Assembly (NCBI RefSeq): GCF_016907655.1 | Contig: NZ_JAFBCL010000001.1 | Coordinates: 1,612,001 to 1,676,000, forward strand | Length of the DNA stretch: 64,000 bases | DNA from: Saccharothrix algeriensis | Lineage (GTDB): Bacteria; Actinomycetota; Actinomycetes; Mycobacteriales; Pseudonocardiaceae | Reading direction: 5' to 3' | Shown: positions 42,104-50,945 of the stretch, one piece after another | How positions within the stretch are numbered: the first letter of the stretch is position 1 | Layout: every line of letters starts with the position of its first letter | Translations under genes and position numbers: made by a program | Notes under the pieces: generated by a model | Databases searched by the model: none | What the model was told of the DNA's origin: nothing | The model's input: only the letters and a program-made list of their open reading frames with translations

Positions 42104-42781
42104 ATGATCACCAACCCCACCCGCCAACGTGCCTTGCGCGGCCACAAGCCCACCCGCCCTCATCCGCGTGCGGCCAACACCGCCGAACACCAGGCCCTCC
42201 TGGCGTGGCGGCTGACACCGCGCGACCGCTGGATCGCCCGGATGCTCTGGGAGCACCGGGTGCTCACCGCCCACCAGATCACCACCCTGGCCTTCCCGTC
42301 GTTCCGGTCCGGGCGCCAGCGGCTGCGCGAGCTCTACACCTGGGGCATCGTCGACCGCTTCCAACCGTTCGTCACCATCGGCACCGCCCCCATGCACTAC
42401 GTCCTGGCCCCTGCCGGAGCGGCCGTGCTCGCCGCCGAGGACGGCCTGGACGTCAAAGACCTCGGCTACCGGCACGACCGGGTCTTCGGCATCGCCCACA
42501 GCCTGCGCCTGGCCCACACCATCGGCGTCAACGAGTGGTTCACCGCCCTGGTCGACCGAGCCCGCCACCCCCAGCCCGGCGAACAGGTCGCGCTGACGGC
42601 CTGGTGGTCGGAGACCCGCTGCGCCCGCCACTTCGGCGACCTGATCAAACCCGACGCCTACGGCCGCTGGCACGACGGCGACCGACAGGTCGAGTGGTTC
42701 CTCGAGTACGACTTCGGCACCGACCCGCCCTCTTGGTGCCTGCCGCCGAGCACGAGCACCGCGCCGGAGGGATTGGCGTAG
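42104..42781 (+). pseudogene. Replication-relaxation family protein, C-terminally truncated
   Basis: 225 codons. The family pattern is clear: LTPRDRWIARMLWEHRVLTAHQI (winged helix), FRSGRQRLRELYTWGIVDRF, YVLAPAGAAVLA, and DAYGRWHDGDRQVEWFLEYDFGTD. After FGTD (about 42725) similarity stops and the frame runs into the antisense of another gene fragment, so the last about 20 residues are foreign. These proteins belong to plasmid-like and integrative elements. Confidence 0.65.
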
Positions 42782-42936
42782 GCGCGCACGTCGGCCAGGA
42801 CCAGGGTGCCGTTGGAGTGGATGCGGACGGTGTAAGGGGCACCGTGCCCAGGGCGATTCCGGGTGCACTCCTCGCCCACCCGAACCAGGCCGACGGCGAG
42901 CAGGTCCACGACCGAGGCCCACACCGCAAGTTCCAC
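42658..42936 (-). pseudogene. Fragment of an unrecognised gene joined tail-to-tail to the relaxation gene
   Basis: The minus-strand frame encodes VWASVVDLLAVGLVRVGEEC, YTVRIHSNGTLVLADVRAYA and NPSGAVLVLGGRHQEG before running into the antisense of the replication-relaxation gene at about 42730. In-frame protein-like sequence continues upstream to about 43000 without a good start. No family recognised; probably another mobile-element gene. Confidence 0.4.
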
Positions 42937-43220
42937 CTCGGCAAGGCGGTCGGGAGCGCCTGCCCGGGCCGCCGCCGCGCAGGCGTCCAGCTCGGGCGAT
43001 CACGACCGGTTGTGGCCGCCGACCTTCTCGGCCCACAGGAGACCTTCACCGGGACAGAGACCGGGACAGGGACGCGCTCGATCGTCATGCGGCTGATTCG
43101 GTTATACCTCGACCTGCTCTACCTGGGCGTGACCGTCCTCGCCGGTCCACGACGCGGAAGCTCGCGGGCAACGCGCAGGTCGCGGGGGACGACATGGGAG
43201 TCGTCCCCCGCGACCAGGGA

Positions 43221-43424
43221 TCAGCGCGGCCGCCGCTCGTCCTTGAGCCGCTTGGCCGCTTTGAGGACCATGTACGCGACACAGGCCAGGCACGCGATCA
43301 GCAGGGCGATCACCACGGGGACCGGGCCGCCGTTCAGCGTCACGACCACCCCGATCGCCGACAGCGCGATCAACGCCATCAAGGCGAGGAAGACGTGCTT
43401 GTCCATCCCGTTCTTCTTCGTCAT
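43221..43424 (-). CDS. 67-residue two-helix membrane protein downstream of Rhs
   Basis: TKKNGMDKH start, TM1 VFLALMALIALSAIGVVV, loop TLNGGPVP, TM2 VVIALLIACLACVAYMVL and a basic tail KAAKRLKDERRPR. AGGAAGG precedes ATG 43424 by about 7 nt. It begins 42 nt after the Rhs stop on the same strand, the usual place for an immunity protein. Same architecture as 41204-41401. Confidence 0.6.
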   Translation of the reverse strand: MTKKNGMDKHVFLALMALIALSAIGVVVTLNGGPVPVVIALLIACLACVAYMVLKAAKRLKDERRPR

Positions 43425-43466
43425 CGACACCTTCCTCGGCTTGATCGGGCTACTTCGCCACCAGGG

Positions 43467-44690
43467 TCAGAAGCTCCTGGCAAGCCACTGGGCCCCCTTG
43501 ACGGCCAGACCACCGGTGCCGGCGCCGAGCGCGCCCCCGATGGCCCCACTGATGGCGGCGTCGCGAACCTTCGCCTGATCGCCGCCGCCGATGAGCGCTC
43601 CCGCCATGGCCCCGAAGGAGCCGAACATGGCACCGGCCGCGACGCCTCCGACGAGACACCCGACGCCCGCCGTCCCCGCGCACACCGCGCCGCCGATTGC
43701 GAGACCGACGATCTGACCCCCGTGGCTGCCGATGTCCTGCCCCAGGTCGGCCCAGCTGTAGGCGCCGGTTGGGTCGCTGTTGTTGATGGGGTCGCCTTGG
43801 GCGTAGTTGTAGGGGTTGGGTTCCTGGCCGGTGGGGTCGGGTGAGCGGAAGCGGGCGTAGGCGCTGTCGTAGACGCGGTAGCCCAGCAGGTAGTGACCGC
43901 GCTGGAGCTGGTAGGCGCCGAGGTAGCGGAACGGGTTGGCCGCCGCCGCGGGACCGGTGGCGCTGACGGCGCCGTAGGGGGCGTAGGTGTACTCGGCGGC
44001 GAGGTTGCCGGCGGTGTCGACCAGCGCGAGGACGCTGCCCTGGTGGTCGGTGACCGCGCCGTAGCGGGCGCCCGCCTTGTCCTTGAGGCCGATGAGCAGG
44101 CCGTCGGTGTCGCGGGTGTAGCTGGAGCGCCCCCCGTTGTCCACGGTTTCTGTTACCCCGAGGGCGGTGCGGGTGAACACGTGCGTGACGGCGGTGCCGC
44201 CGGTCGGGGTCTCGGTGATGGTGCGGGGTTGGGTCTGGTCGCTGGTGTCGTAGGCGAAGTCCAACACCTTGGTGGTGCCGAGGTTGCCGGTGAGCACCTG
44301 GTTGGTGGGGCTGTAGGTGAAGTTGCTGTCGGGGTTGGTGGTGGACTTGTAATTGCCCGCGCCGTCGAAGGCCACCACCGTGTCGTCGACCTTGGTGCAC
44401 CGGGGCGCCGGTGATGATCGTGTTCCACGAGGTCGTGGCGTGCCTCTGGTAGGTCGCGGCGACCCCGACGCCGTCCTCGGTGGGCTTGGTCAGCCGCAGG
44501 GTCGACAGGCCGTACTCGAACCGGTAAGCGCGGCCTGCGGGTCGATCACCGCGCTGGGCAGGTTCGAGTACCCCGGCGTGTACTCGACCTTGGTCTTGCC
44601 GCCGGCGCGGTCGCCGAACTCCGCGAGGTTGCCGTTCGTGTTGTAGACGCGCTCGCCGTCCGGCAACTGACGCCAGGCTGGGTCACGCAG
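43467..44690 (-). pseudogene. Rhs-repeat protein fragment with frameshifts
   Basis: The intact 3' part (start 44378) has YD-repeat strands (YSPTNQVLTGNLGTTKVLDF) and the Rhs core end, RYLGAYQLQRGHYLLGYRVY then ARFRSPDPTGQEPNPYNYAQ, followed by a glycine-rich tail (GVGCLVGGVAAGAMFGSFG ... GALGAGTGG). Upstream, Rhs-like pieces continue in other frames (LPDGERVYNTNGNLAEFGD; FEYGLSTLRLTKPTEDGVGV), so at least two frameshifts separate them. The N-terminal body is missing; the fragment stops beside ligD-pol. Confidence 0.7.
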
Positions 44691-44716
44691 GCGTGAGACC
44701 GACCGGTCTCAGCAGC

Positions 44717-45709
44717 TCAAGCCTTCTTCCGCGACGGCTGCACGCGCGGCGGCTCGCCGGGCATCTTCGGGTAGTCCGGGGGGTAGGGCAGTTCGCCCCG
44801 GTCGTCGGCCGCGTACCACTCCAGCAGCGTCTCCAGGCCGAACGCCGCGGAGTCCAGGTCGGCGTGCGGGTCGCCGTGCTCGGCCAGGTACGCCGGCACG
44901 GTGAGGACGTCGAAGTCGTCCGGGTCCACTGTGGACAGCAGGTCCCAGGTGACGGGGGTGGAGACGGTGGCGCGGGGTGTGCCGCGGACCGACCAGGCCG
45001 ACGCCACCGTGCGGTCGCGGGCGGCCTGGTTGTAGTCCAGGAAGACCCGCTCGCCGCGTTCCTCCTTCCACCACGACGTGGTGGCCAGGTCCGGCGCGCG
45101 GCGCTCCACCTCGCGGGCCAGGGCGATGACCGCGTGCCGCACCTCGACGAAGTCCCACTCCGGCCTGATGCGCACCGCCACGTGGACGCCCCGGCCGCCG
45201 GAGGTCTTCGGGTAGCCGGTCATCCCCAGCTCGGCCAGCACCTCGCGCAGCACCAGCGCGACCCGCACGGCGTCGGCGAAGTCCGTGCCGGGCTGCGGGT
45301 CGAGGTCCACCCGCAGCTCGTCGGGGTGGTCGGTGTCGGGCTGCCGCACCGGCCACGGGTGGAAGTCGAACGTGCCGAGGTTCGCCGCCCAGGCCAGGAC
45401 CGCGGGCTCGGTGGGGCACACCTCGTCGGCCGGGCGGCCGGACGGGAACCTGACCCGGGCGGTCCGCACCCACTCGGGAGCGCCCTTGGGCAGCCGCTTC
45501 TGGTAGAACGCCTCGCCGGTCACGCCGTCGACGTACCGCTTGAGCGTCGTCGGGCGGTCCCGCAGGACCTTCAGCAGCGGTTCCGCCACCGCCAGGTAGT
45601 ACTCCACGACCTGGCGCTTGGTGATGCCGCGCTCGGGGAAGTAGGGCTTGTCCGGGTTGGACACCCGCACCACGCGCTCGCCGACGGTCAGTTCCAGAGC
45701 CTGGGCCAC
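44717..45709 (-). CDS. LigD-type polymerase (non-homologous end-joining primase-polymerase)
   Basis: A 330-residue stand-alone archaeo-eukaryotic primase-type polymerase. It has RVSNPDKPYFPERGITKRQV, catalytic acidic pair DLDPQPGTDF, KTSGGRGVHV, and VFLDYNQAARDRT with the third Asp. These extend broken DNA ends during end joining. No ligase or nuclease domain is fused; a LigC-type ligase is at 31185 and Ku is not seen. ATG 45709. Immediately downstream lies the broken Rhs gene. Confidence 0.85.
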   Translation of the reverse strand: MAQALELTVGERVVRVSNPDKPYFPERGITKRQVVEYYLAVAEPLLKVLRDRPTTLKRYVDGVTGEAFYQKRLPKGAPEWVRTARVRFPSGRPADEVCPTEPAVLAWAANLGTFDFHPWPVRQPDTDHPDELRVDLDPQPGTDFADAVRVALVLREVLAELGMTGYPKTSGGRGVHVAVRIRPEWDFVEVRHAVIALAREVERRAPDLATTSWWKEERGERVFLDYNQAARDRTVASAWSVRGTPRATVSTPVTWDLLSTVDPDDFDVLTVPAYLAEHGDPHADLDSAAFGLETLLEWYAADDRGELPYPPDYPKMPGEPPRVQPSRKKA

Positions 45710-45734
45710 CCGTCGAGCCTAACCCGCGACCCCG

Positions 45735-46319
45735 TCAACCGGGACCGCGTGCCGCCAGGCCGGTCACGAAGGCGTCCAGTGCCAACTCGAAGCTGTCGCG
45801 GTCCGGCTCGCGCGCCACCGACCGCGGCAGGTGCGCCTCGTCCGGGTTCGGGTAGCGGTCCCCGGTGAACGAGCCGAGCGCCGCCCCGAGCACCAGGTAC
45901 ACCAACGCCTCCGCGATCATGGCGGCCTCGCGGCGCGTCCAGCCGGCGGCGACCAGGGCGCCGTGCACCGCGTCCAGCCGCCGCAACGGGGTCTCGCGGT
46001 GCGCCGGGCCGCGGGCCAGGAACGGCACGATGTTCGGGTGCTCGGCCAGCGCCGCCCGGTAGGAGCGCCCGCAGGTGACCAGGCCGTGCCGCCAGTCGCC
46101 GGCGGCGAAGCCGGAGACGTCGACCTCGGCCAGGACGTCGCCGGCGACCTCGTGCAGCAGGTCGTCCTTGGTCGCCACGTGCCCGTAGAGGGACGCGGCG
46201 CGCACGCCCAGCTCGGCGGCCAGCTTCCGCATCGACAGGCCGGCCGGCCCGTCCCGGTCGATGATGGCCAGGGCGGTCGCCCGGATGCGGGAGGCGCTCA
46301 GGACCGGCTTCCTCGGCAC
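45735..46319 (-). CDS. TetR family regulator
   Basis: A 194-residue regulator: helix-turn-helix in IRATALAIIDRDGPAGLSMR, KLAAELGVRAASLYGHVATK; C-terminal TetR_C-like helices. The Tyr-Gly-His recognition segment is like TetR proteins of class TetR_C_1. AGGAGG lies 4 nt before GTG 46319. Divergent from two acyl-CoA dehydrogenase genes, which it probably controls through the palindrome at 46358-46371. Confidence 0.8.
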   Translation of the reverse strand: MPRKPVLSASRIRATALAIIDRDGPAGLSMRKLAAELGVRAASLYGHVATKDDLLHEVAGDVLAEVDVSGFAAGDWRHGLVTCGRSYRAALAEHPNIVPFLARGPAHRETPLRRLDAVHGALVAAGWTRREAAMIAEALVYLVLGAALGSFTGDRYPNPDEAHLPRSVAREPDRDSFELALDAFVTGLAARGPG

Positions 46320-46357
46320 CGCGCCTCCTCTTGCACCGGGTTCGCCCGCGCGCCTAC

Positions 46358-46371
46358 GTTGGAAAACTAAC
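46358..46371. promoter_or_regulatory. Operator-like inverted repeat GTTGGAAAACTAAC
   Basis: An imperfect palindrome (GTTNGNAAANCTAAC type) in the 76-bp gap between the TetR gene and the divergent acyl-CoA dehydrogenase operon. It overlaps plausible -10 sequences. Confidence 0.45.
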
Positions 46372-46395
46372 ACCGTTCGGCAAGGAGGCCACGGG

Positions 46396-47547
46396 GTGGA
46401 CCTGCGCATCTCCGACGAGCACGAGCAGCTCAGGCGACTGGCCCACCGGTTCACCGAGGAGCGGATCGTCCCGCACGCCACCCGCTGGGACCGGGACGAG
46501 GCGATCGACCGCGACCTGGTGCCCGCGCTGGGCGAGGTCGGGTTCCTCGGCCTGGGCGTCGCCGAGGAGCACGGCGGCTCCGGCGGCGACCACCTCGCGT
46601 ACTGCCTGGTCCTGGAGGAGGTCGCGCGCGGCGACTCGGCGGTGCGCGGCATCGTGTCCGTCTCGCTCGGGCTGGTCGCGAAGTCCGTCGCCGAGCACGG
46701 CACCGAGGAGCAGAAGCGGCGGTGGCTGCCCGAGCTGTGCTCGGGCCGGGCGCTGGCCTGCTTCGGCCTCACCGAGCCCGGCACCGGCTCCGACGCGGCG
46801 TCGCTGGCCGCGCGGGCCGTGCGGGACGGCGGCGACTGGCTCCTCACCGGCCGGAAGGTGTTCATCACCAACGGGACGTGGGCCGACGTGGCGCTGGTCT
46901 TCGCCCGCACGGGCGGGCCCGGCCCCAGGGGCATCACGGCGTTCCTCGTGCCCACCGACTCCCCCGGCTTCGAGGCCCGCGAGATCCGGGGCAAGCTCGG
47001 GATGCGCGGGCAGGCCACGGCGGAGCTGGTGCTCGACGGGGTCCGCGTGCCGGACGCGGACCGGCTGGGCGACGAGGGCGCCGGCTTCCGGCTGGCGATG
47101 GCGGCGCTCGACCGGGGCCGGATGTCCGTCGCCGCCGGGTGCGTGGGCGCGGCCCGCGGCGCGCTGGAGGCGAGCGTCCGGTACGCCAAGGAGCGCGAGC
47201 AGTTCGGCAGGCCCATCGCGGGCTTCCAGCTCGTGCAGGAGCTGCTGGCGGACATGGCGGTGGAGACCGACGCCGCCCGCCTGCTCACGTGGCGCTGCGC
47301 CGACCTCGCCGACCGGGGCGAGCCGTACCGCACGGAGGCGTCCATGGCGAAGCTGTACGCCAGCGAGGCGGCCGTGCGGGTGGCGAACAACGCCATCCAG
47401 GTCTTCGGCGGCTACGGCTACGTCGACGAGTACCCGGTCGGCAAGTACCTGCGCGACACCAGGGTCACCACCCTGTACGAGGGCACCAGCCAGATCCAGA
47501 AGCTGCTCATCGGCCGGGCGCTGACGGGCATCGACGCGTTCGCGTGA
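46396..47547 (+). CDS. Acyl-CoA dehydrogenase (first of pair)
   Basis: A 383-residue FAD enzyme oxidising an acyl-CoA to enoyl-CoA. CFGLTEPGTGSDAASL binds FAD, KVFITNG follows, and the C-terminal QVFGGYGYVDEYPVGKYLRD with catalytic-base region LYEGTSQIQ is intact (Glu in YEGT). Short/branched-chain type. GTG 46396 follows AAGGAGG by about 7 nt. It is followed 20 nt later by a second dehydrogenase. Confidence 0.85.
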   Translation: MDLRISDEHEQLRRLAHRFTEERIVPHATRWDRDEAIDRDLVPALGEVGFLGLGVAEEHGGSGGDHLAYCLVLEEVARGDSAVRGIVSVSLGLVAKSVAEHGTEEQKRRWLPELCSGRALACFGLTEPGTGSDAASLAARAVRDGGDWLLTGRKVFITNGTWADVALVFARTGGPGPRGITAFLVPTDSPGFEAREIRGKLGMRGQATAELVLDGVRVPDADRLGDEGAGFRLAMAALDRGRMSVAAGCVGAARGALEASVRYAKEREQFGRPIAGFQLVQELLADMAVETDAARLLTWRCADLADRGEPYRTEASMAKLYASEAAVRVANNAIQVFGGYGYVDEYPVGKYLRDTRVTTLYEGTSQIQKLLIGRALTGIDAFA

Positions 47548-47567
47548 CGCGGGCAGAGGAGGACGTC

Positions 47568-48737
47568 ATGGACTTCGCGCTCGACGAGGAGCAGAGGGGG
47601 ATCCGCGACTGGGTGCGGACCTTCGTGCGCAAGGAGGTCGTGCCGCTGGAACCGGAAGTCCTGCGCCGCGAGCGCGCGGGCGAGCCGGGGCTGCGCCGCG
47701 ACGAGCTGAAAGCGCTGCAGGACAAGGCGAAGGCCGCCGGGTTCTTCGGCGTCCTGACGCCCCGGGAGTACGGCGGCATGGGCCTGGGCGCGCTGATGGC
47801 GGCCCTGGTGGAGCAGGAGCTGGGTCGCAGCTTCGTGCCGTTCCGGTTCGGCGGCCAGGCCGACAACATCCTGTTCCACGGCACCGAGGAGCAGCGCCGC
47901 CGCTACCTGCTGCCCACCATCGCGGGCGACCGGGTGTCGTGCTTCGCGATCACCGAGCCGGGCGCGGGCTCGGACGCCAAGGCCATCCGCACCACCGCCC
48001 GCAGGGACGGCGACGAGTGGGTGGTCAACGGCGAGAAGACGTTCATCACGCAGGGCGACGAGGCCGACTTCGCGATGGTGTTCGCCGTGACCGACAAGGA
48101 GAAGGGCGCCGACGGCGGCGTCACGTGCTTCCTGGTCGACCGCGAGCTGGGCTGGCGGTCCGAGCCGATCCGGACCATGGGGCAGTGGGGGCCGGCGGCG
48201 CTGGTGTTCGAGGACGTGCGGGTGCCCGCGGCCAACGTCCTCGGCGAGGTCGGCCAGGGCTTCCGGCTGGCCATGCAGTGGATCGGCCAGGGCCGCTACC
48301 TGCTGCCCGCGCGGGCGCTGGGCGCGTGCGAGCGGCTGGTGGAGATGGCCGTGGAGCAGGCGCGGAACCGGGTGACGTTCGGGCGGCCGATCGCCGAGTA
48401 CCAGGCGATCCAGTGGATGCTGGCGGATTCGGCGGTCGAGGTCGAGGCGCTGCGCTGGCTGGTGCTGCACGCGGCGTGGCTGGTGGACCGCGGCGCCGAC
48501 TCGCGGCAGGCGCAGAGCATCGCCAAGCTGTACGGCGGCGTCAAGGCCAACGAGATCGTGGACCGGGTGCTCCAGATCCACGGCGGCATGGGCTACACGC
48601 GCGAGCTGCCGATCGAGCGGTGGTACCGGGAGCTGCGGCTGCTGCGGATCTACGAGGGGACCGACGAGATCCAGCGCCGCACGATCGCGCGGAACCTGTT
48701 GAAGGGGCACGCGAAGGTCACCGGGTCACTGGGGTGA
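47568..48737 (+). CDS. Acyl-CoA dehydrogenase (second of pair)
   Basis: A 389-residue acyl-CoA dehydrogenase with CFAITEPGAGSDAKAIRTTA, KTFITQGDEADFAMVFAV, QIHGGMGYTRELPIERWYRE and IYEGTDEIQ. It differs from its neighbour across the whole length, so the two probably take different substrates or act as partners. AGAGGAGG precedes ATG 47568. Its stop codon seeds the repeat tract downstream. Confidence 0.85.
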   Translation: MDFALDEEQRGIRDWVRTFVRKEVVPLEPEVLRRERAGEPGLRRDELKALQDKAKAAGFFGVLTPREYGGMGLGALMAALVEQELGRSFVPFRFGGQADNILFHGTEEQRRRYLLPTIAGDRVSCFAITEPGAGSDAKAIRTTARRDGDEWVVNGEKTFITQGDEADFAMVFAVTDKEKGADGGVTCFLVDRELGWRSEPIRTMGQWGPAALVFEDVRVPAANVLGEVGQGFRLAMQWIGQGRYLLPARALGACERLVEMAVEQARNRVTFGRPIAEYQAIQWMLADSAVEVEALRWLVLHAAWLVDRGADSRQAQSIAKLYGGVKANEIVDRVLQIHGGMGYTRELPIERWYRELRLLRIYEGTDEIQRRTIARNLLKGHAKVTGSLG

Positions 48738-48880
48738 CCGGCGGTGGCCGGCCGGCGCCGGGACGACCGGCCGGCACTGGGACGACCGGTACTGGGACGG
48801 CTGGCACCGGGGTGACTGACCGGCGCCGGGTGACCGGCGCGCTGAGGTGACCGGCGCCGGGGTGACCCGCCGGCGCGGGG
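48738..48880. repeat. Degenerate tandem repeats after the acyl-CoA dehydrogenase stop
   Basis: About eight degenerate 14-19-bp units built on GGGTGACCGGCGCCGG/GACGACCGGCACTGG. The TGA of the preceding gene (48735-48737) lies in the first such unit. No coding sense. Confidence 0.6.
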
Positions 48881-48912
48881 CCGCGCCCGGAGCGCCGCCG
48901 CGGCCGGACCGG

Positions 48913-49557
48913 TCAGCCGAGGTTGGCCAGCATCTGGGCGCAGACCCGGGCCAGGTGCCCGCGCATCACCTCCGCCGCGCGGGGCACCTCGCCCGCCGCC
49001 ACGGCGTCCACCAGGGTGTCGTGCTCGTCCAGGGACGCGTGCTGGTGGGGCGGGTCGTCGCGCAGGCCGCTGCGCAGCAGGACCACGCGCTGCTGCACCA
49101 GGCGGACCTGCTCGGCGATGCGGGGCGAGCGCGCCGCGTCCAGCAGCGCCCGGTGGAACGCCAGGTCCAGCCGGTGCGGGAAGCGCTCGCCCGCCTGGTA
49201 GGTCCGGCGGGACTCGGCGCAGACCGCGCGCAGGCGCGCGACGTCCTCGTCGGTGCGGCGGGAGGCGGCCAGCTCGGCGGCGGCGCACTCCAGGGCGGTG
49301 CGCAGCTCGAACAGCGCCCGCACGTCCGCCGCCGTCGCGTCCGGGACGTGCGCGCCCCGGTGCGGGACGAGGACCAGCAGCCCCTCGGACGCCAGGTGGC
49401 GGATCGCCTCGCGCAGCGGGCCCCGGCTGATGCCCAGGCGGCCCGCCAGCTCCACCTCGTTGACGCGGGCGCCGGGCCGGATCTCGCCGGTCAGGACCAG
49501 CTCGCGCAGCGCGTCCACGGCCTGGCCGGCCAGGCTCAGGTGCAGGGGTGGTGTCAC
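48913..49557 (-). CDS. GntR family regulator, FadR/FCD type
   Basis: A 214-residue regulator: winged helix with GRLGISRGPLREAIRHLASE and an FCD ligand domain (DLAFHRALLDAARSPRI, HASLDEHDTLVDAV) with metal-binding Asp/His positions. GTG 49557 follows AGGAGA. Divergent from the asparaginase gene; an ACTGTCGACAGT palindrome sits in the shared region. Confidence 0.85.
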   Translation of the reverse strand: MTPPLHLSLAGQAVDALRELVLTGEIRPGARVNEVELAGRLGISRGPLREAIRHLASEGLLVLVPHRGAHVPDATAADVRALFELRTALECAAAELAASRRTDEDVARLRAVCAESRRTYQAGERFPHRLDLAFHRALLDAARSPRIAEQVRLVQQRVVLLRSGLRDDPPHQHASLDEHDTLVDAVAAGEVPRAAEVMRGHLARVCAQMLANLG

Positions 49558-49590
49558 GGACGTCTCCTGGCGCGGATCGTGGCCATGTTG

Positions 49591-49619
49591 TTGACTGTCG
49601 ACAGTTGGCAGCGTAGCCG
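49591..49619 (+). promoter_or_regulatory. Asparaginase promoter with embedded GntR operator
   Basis: -35 TTGACT (49591-49596) and -10 TAGCCG (49614-49619) are separated by 17 bp. The perfect 12-bp palindrome ACTGTCGACAGT (49594-49605) overlaps the -35 box, so a bound FCD-type GntR protein would block RNA polymerase. Confidence 0.65.
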
Positions 49620-49631
49620 GGAGGGACGTCG

Positions 49632-50576
49632 ATGGGGCACGAACTGGTCGCCGAGGTGTGGCGCAACGGGTTCGCGGAGTCGGAGCACCACGGCTCGGTG
49701 GTCGCGCTGGGGCCGTCCGGCGAGCCGGAGCTGCTGGTCGGGCAGCCCGCGCAGGTCGCCTTCCCGCGGTCGACGAACAAGCCGTTCCAAGCGCTCGCGA
49801 TGCTGCGCAACGGCCTGGAGCTGGACGACGAGCTGCTCGCCCTCGCGTGCGGCAGCCACTCCGGCGAGGACTTCCACGTGGCGGGCGCGCTGCGGATCCT
49901 CGAAGGCGCGGGGCTGGACGAGGGCGCCCTGCAGTGCACCCCCGACCTGCCCATCGGCGAGCAGGCCCGCGAGGCCCACCTCAGGGCCGGGCGGGGCCGG
50001 GCGCCCAAGTACATGAACTGCTCGGGCAAGCACGCCGCCATGCTGGCCACCTGCGTGGTCAACGACTGGCCCACCGGGAGCTACCTCGACCCCGCGCACC
50101 CCTTGCAGCTGGCGATCCGGGAGACCCTGGAGGAGGTGGCCGGCGAGCGCGTCGGCGCGCAGGGCGTGGACGGCTGCGGCGCTCCCCTGCTCGGCATCAG
50201 CCTGGTCGGCCTCGCCCGCGCGTTCGCGCGCCTGACCACCTCCGACGGCCGGCACGAGCGCCGGGTCGCGCACGCCATGAGCACCTACCCGGAGTGGGTC
50301 GCCGGCACCGGGCGGGACGTGACCCGGCTGGTGCGCGCCCTGCCCGGCGCGGTGGCCAAGGACGGCGCGGAGGGCGTCTACGCGGTCGGCCTGCCCACCG
50401 GCGAGGCCGTGGTGTGCAAGATCGCCGACGGGTCGAGCCGCGCCAGGGCGCTGGTGGTCGTCGCCGCCCTGCGCCGGCTGGGGGTGGACGCGCCCGCCGA
50501 GCTGGCCGCCGTCCCGGTCCTCGGGCACGGTCGCACGGTCGGTGCAATCCGGCCCGCGGGCGCGCTCGCGGGTTGA
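49632..50576 (+). CDS. L-asparaginase II-family (thermolabile type) enzyme
   Basis: A 314-residue protein of the asparaginase family typified by Rhizobium etli AnsA rather than the E. coli type. Visible blocks: RSTNKPFQAL, LALACGSHSGEDFH, YMNCSGKHAAML (proposed active-site Ser-Lys and Cys) and GVDGCGAPLLGISL. Hydrolyses asparagine to aspartate and ammonia. It is encoded next to a GntR repressor with an operator in its promoter. GGAGG precedes ATG 49632. Confidence 0.8.
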   Translation: MGHELVAEVWRNGFAESEHHGSVVALGPSGEPELLVGQPAQVAFPRSTNKPFQALAMLRNGLELDDELLALACGSHSGEDFHVAGALRILEGAGLDEGALQCTPDLPIGEQAREAHLRAGRGRAPKYMNCSGKHAAMLATCVVNDWPTGSYLDPAHPLQLAIRETLEEVAGERVGAQGVDGCGAPLLGISLVGLARAFARLTTSDGRHERRVAHAMSTYPEWVAGTGRDVTRLVRALPGAVAKDGAEGVYAVGLPTGEAVVCKIADGSSRARALVVVAALRRLGVDAPAELAAVPVLGHGRTVGAIRPAGALAG

Positions 50577-50597
50577 ACCGGCCATTACCCTGGCCGC

Positions 50598-50936
50598 ATG
50601 GCCAGTGCGCGCGCCGCCGACACCCCGGAGGACGACCCGCCCCCCGGTCGGTCCGCCGAGGGGCCGCCCAGCATCGAGGACGAGCTGGTGGGGCTGGACC
50701 CGGACGACCCGGAGACCCGGGCGTTCGCCGAGCACCTGGACCGGATGCAGCGCCAGCAGCCCGCGTTCACCGTCGAGGGCTACCTCGCGGGCGTGGCGAA
50801 CTTCGCCGACTCGGCCAACCGCGCCGGCGGGCTGCGCCGGCAGACCGCCGTGCTGGTGGTGGTGCTGATCCTGCTGGGCGTGGGGGTCAGCGTCTGGTTC
50901 GGCCTCGGCGAGATAGTGGCCACGTTCTTCGATTAA
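50598..50936 (+). CDS. Small single-TM membrane protein of unknown function
   Basis: A 112-residue protein. An acidic/Pro-rich N-terminal half with EDELVGLDPDDPETRAFAEH and QQPAFTVEGYLAGVANFADSA, then one C-terminal TM (TAVLVVVLILLGVGVSVWFGL). No family recognised. It lies between asparaginase and msrB. Confidence 0.6.
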   Translation: MASARAADTPEDDPPPGRSAEGPPSIEDELVGLDPDDPETRAFAEHLDRMQRQQPAFTVEGYLAGVANFADSANRAGGLRRQTAVLVVVLILLGVGVSVWFGLGEIVATFFD

Positions 50937-50945
50937 CGTGGAGGT

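Noticed and set aside
41669..43036. A 455-codon minus-strand frame across the mobile-element remnants
   Set aside because: It runs antisense through two recognisable plus-strand fragments and is compositionally a GC shadow; only the 42658-42936 frame has credible protein-like sequence.
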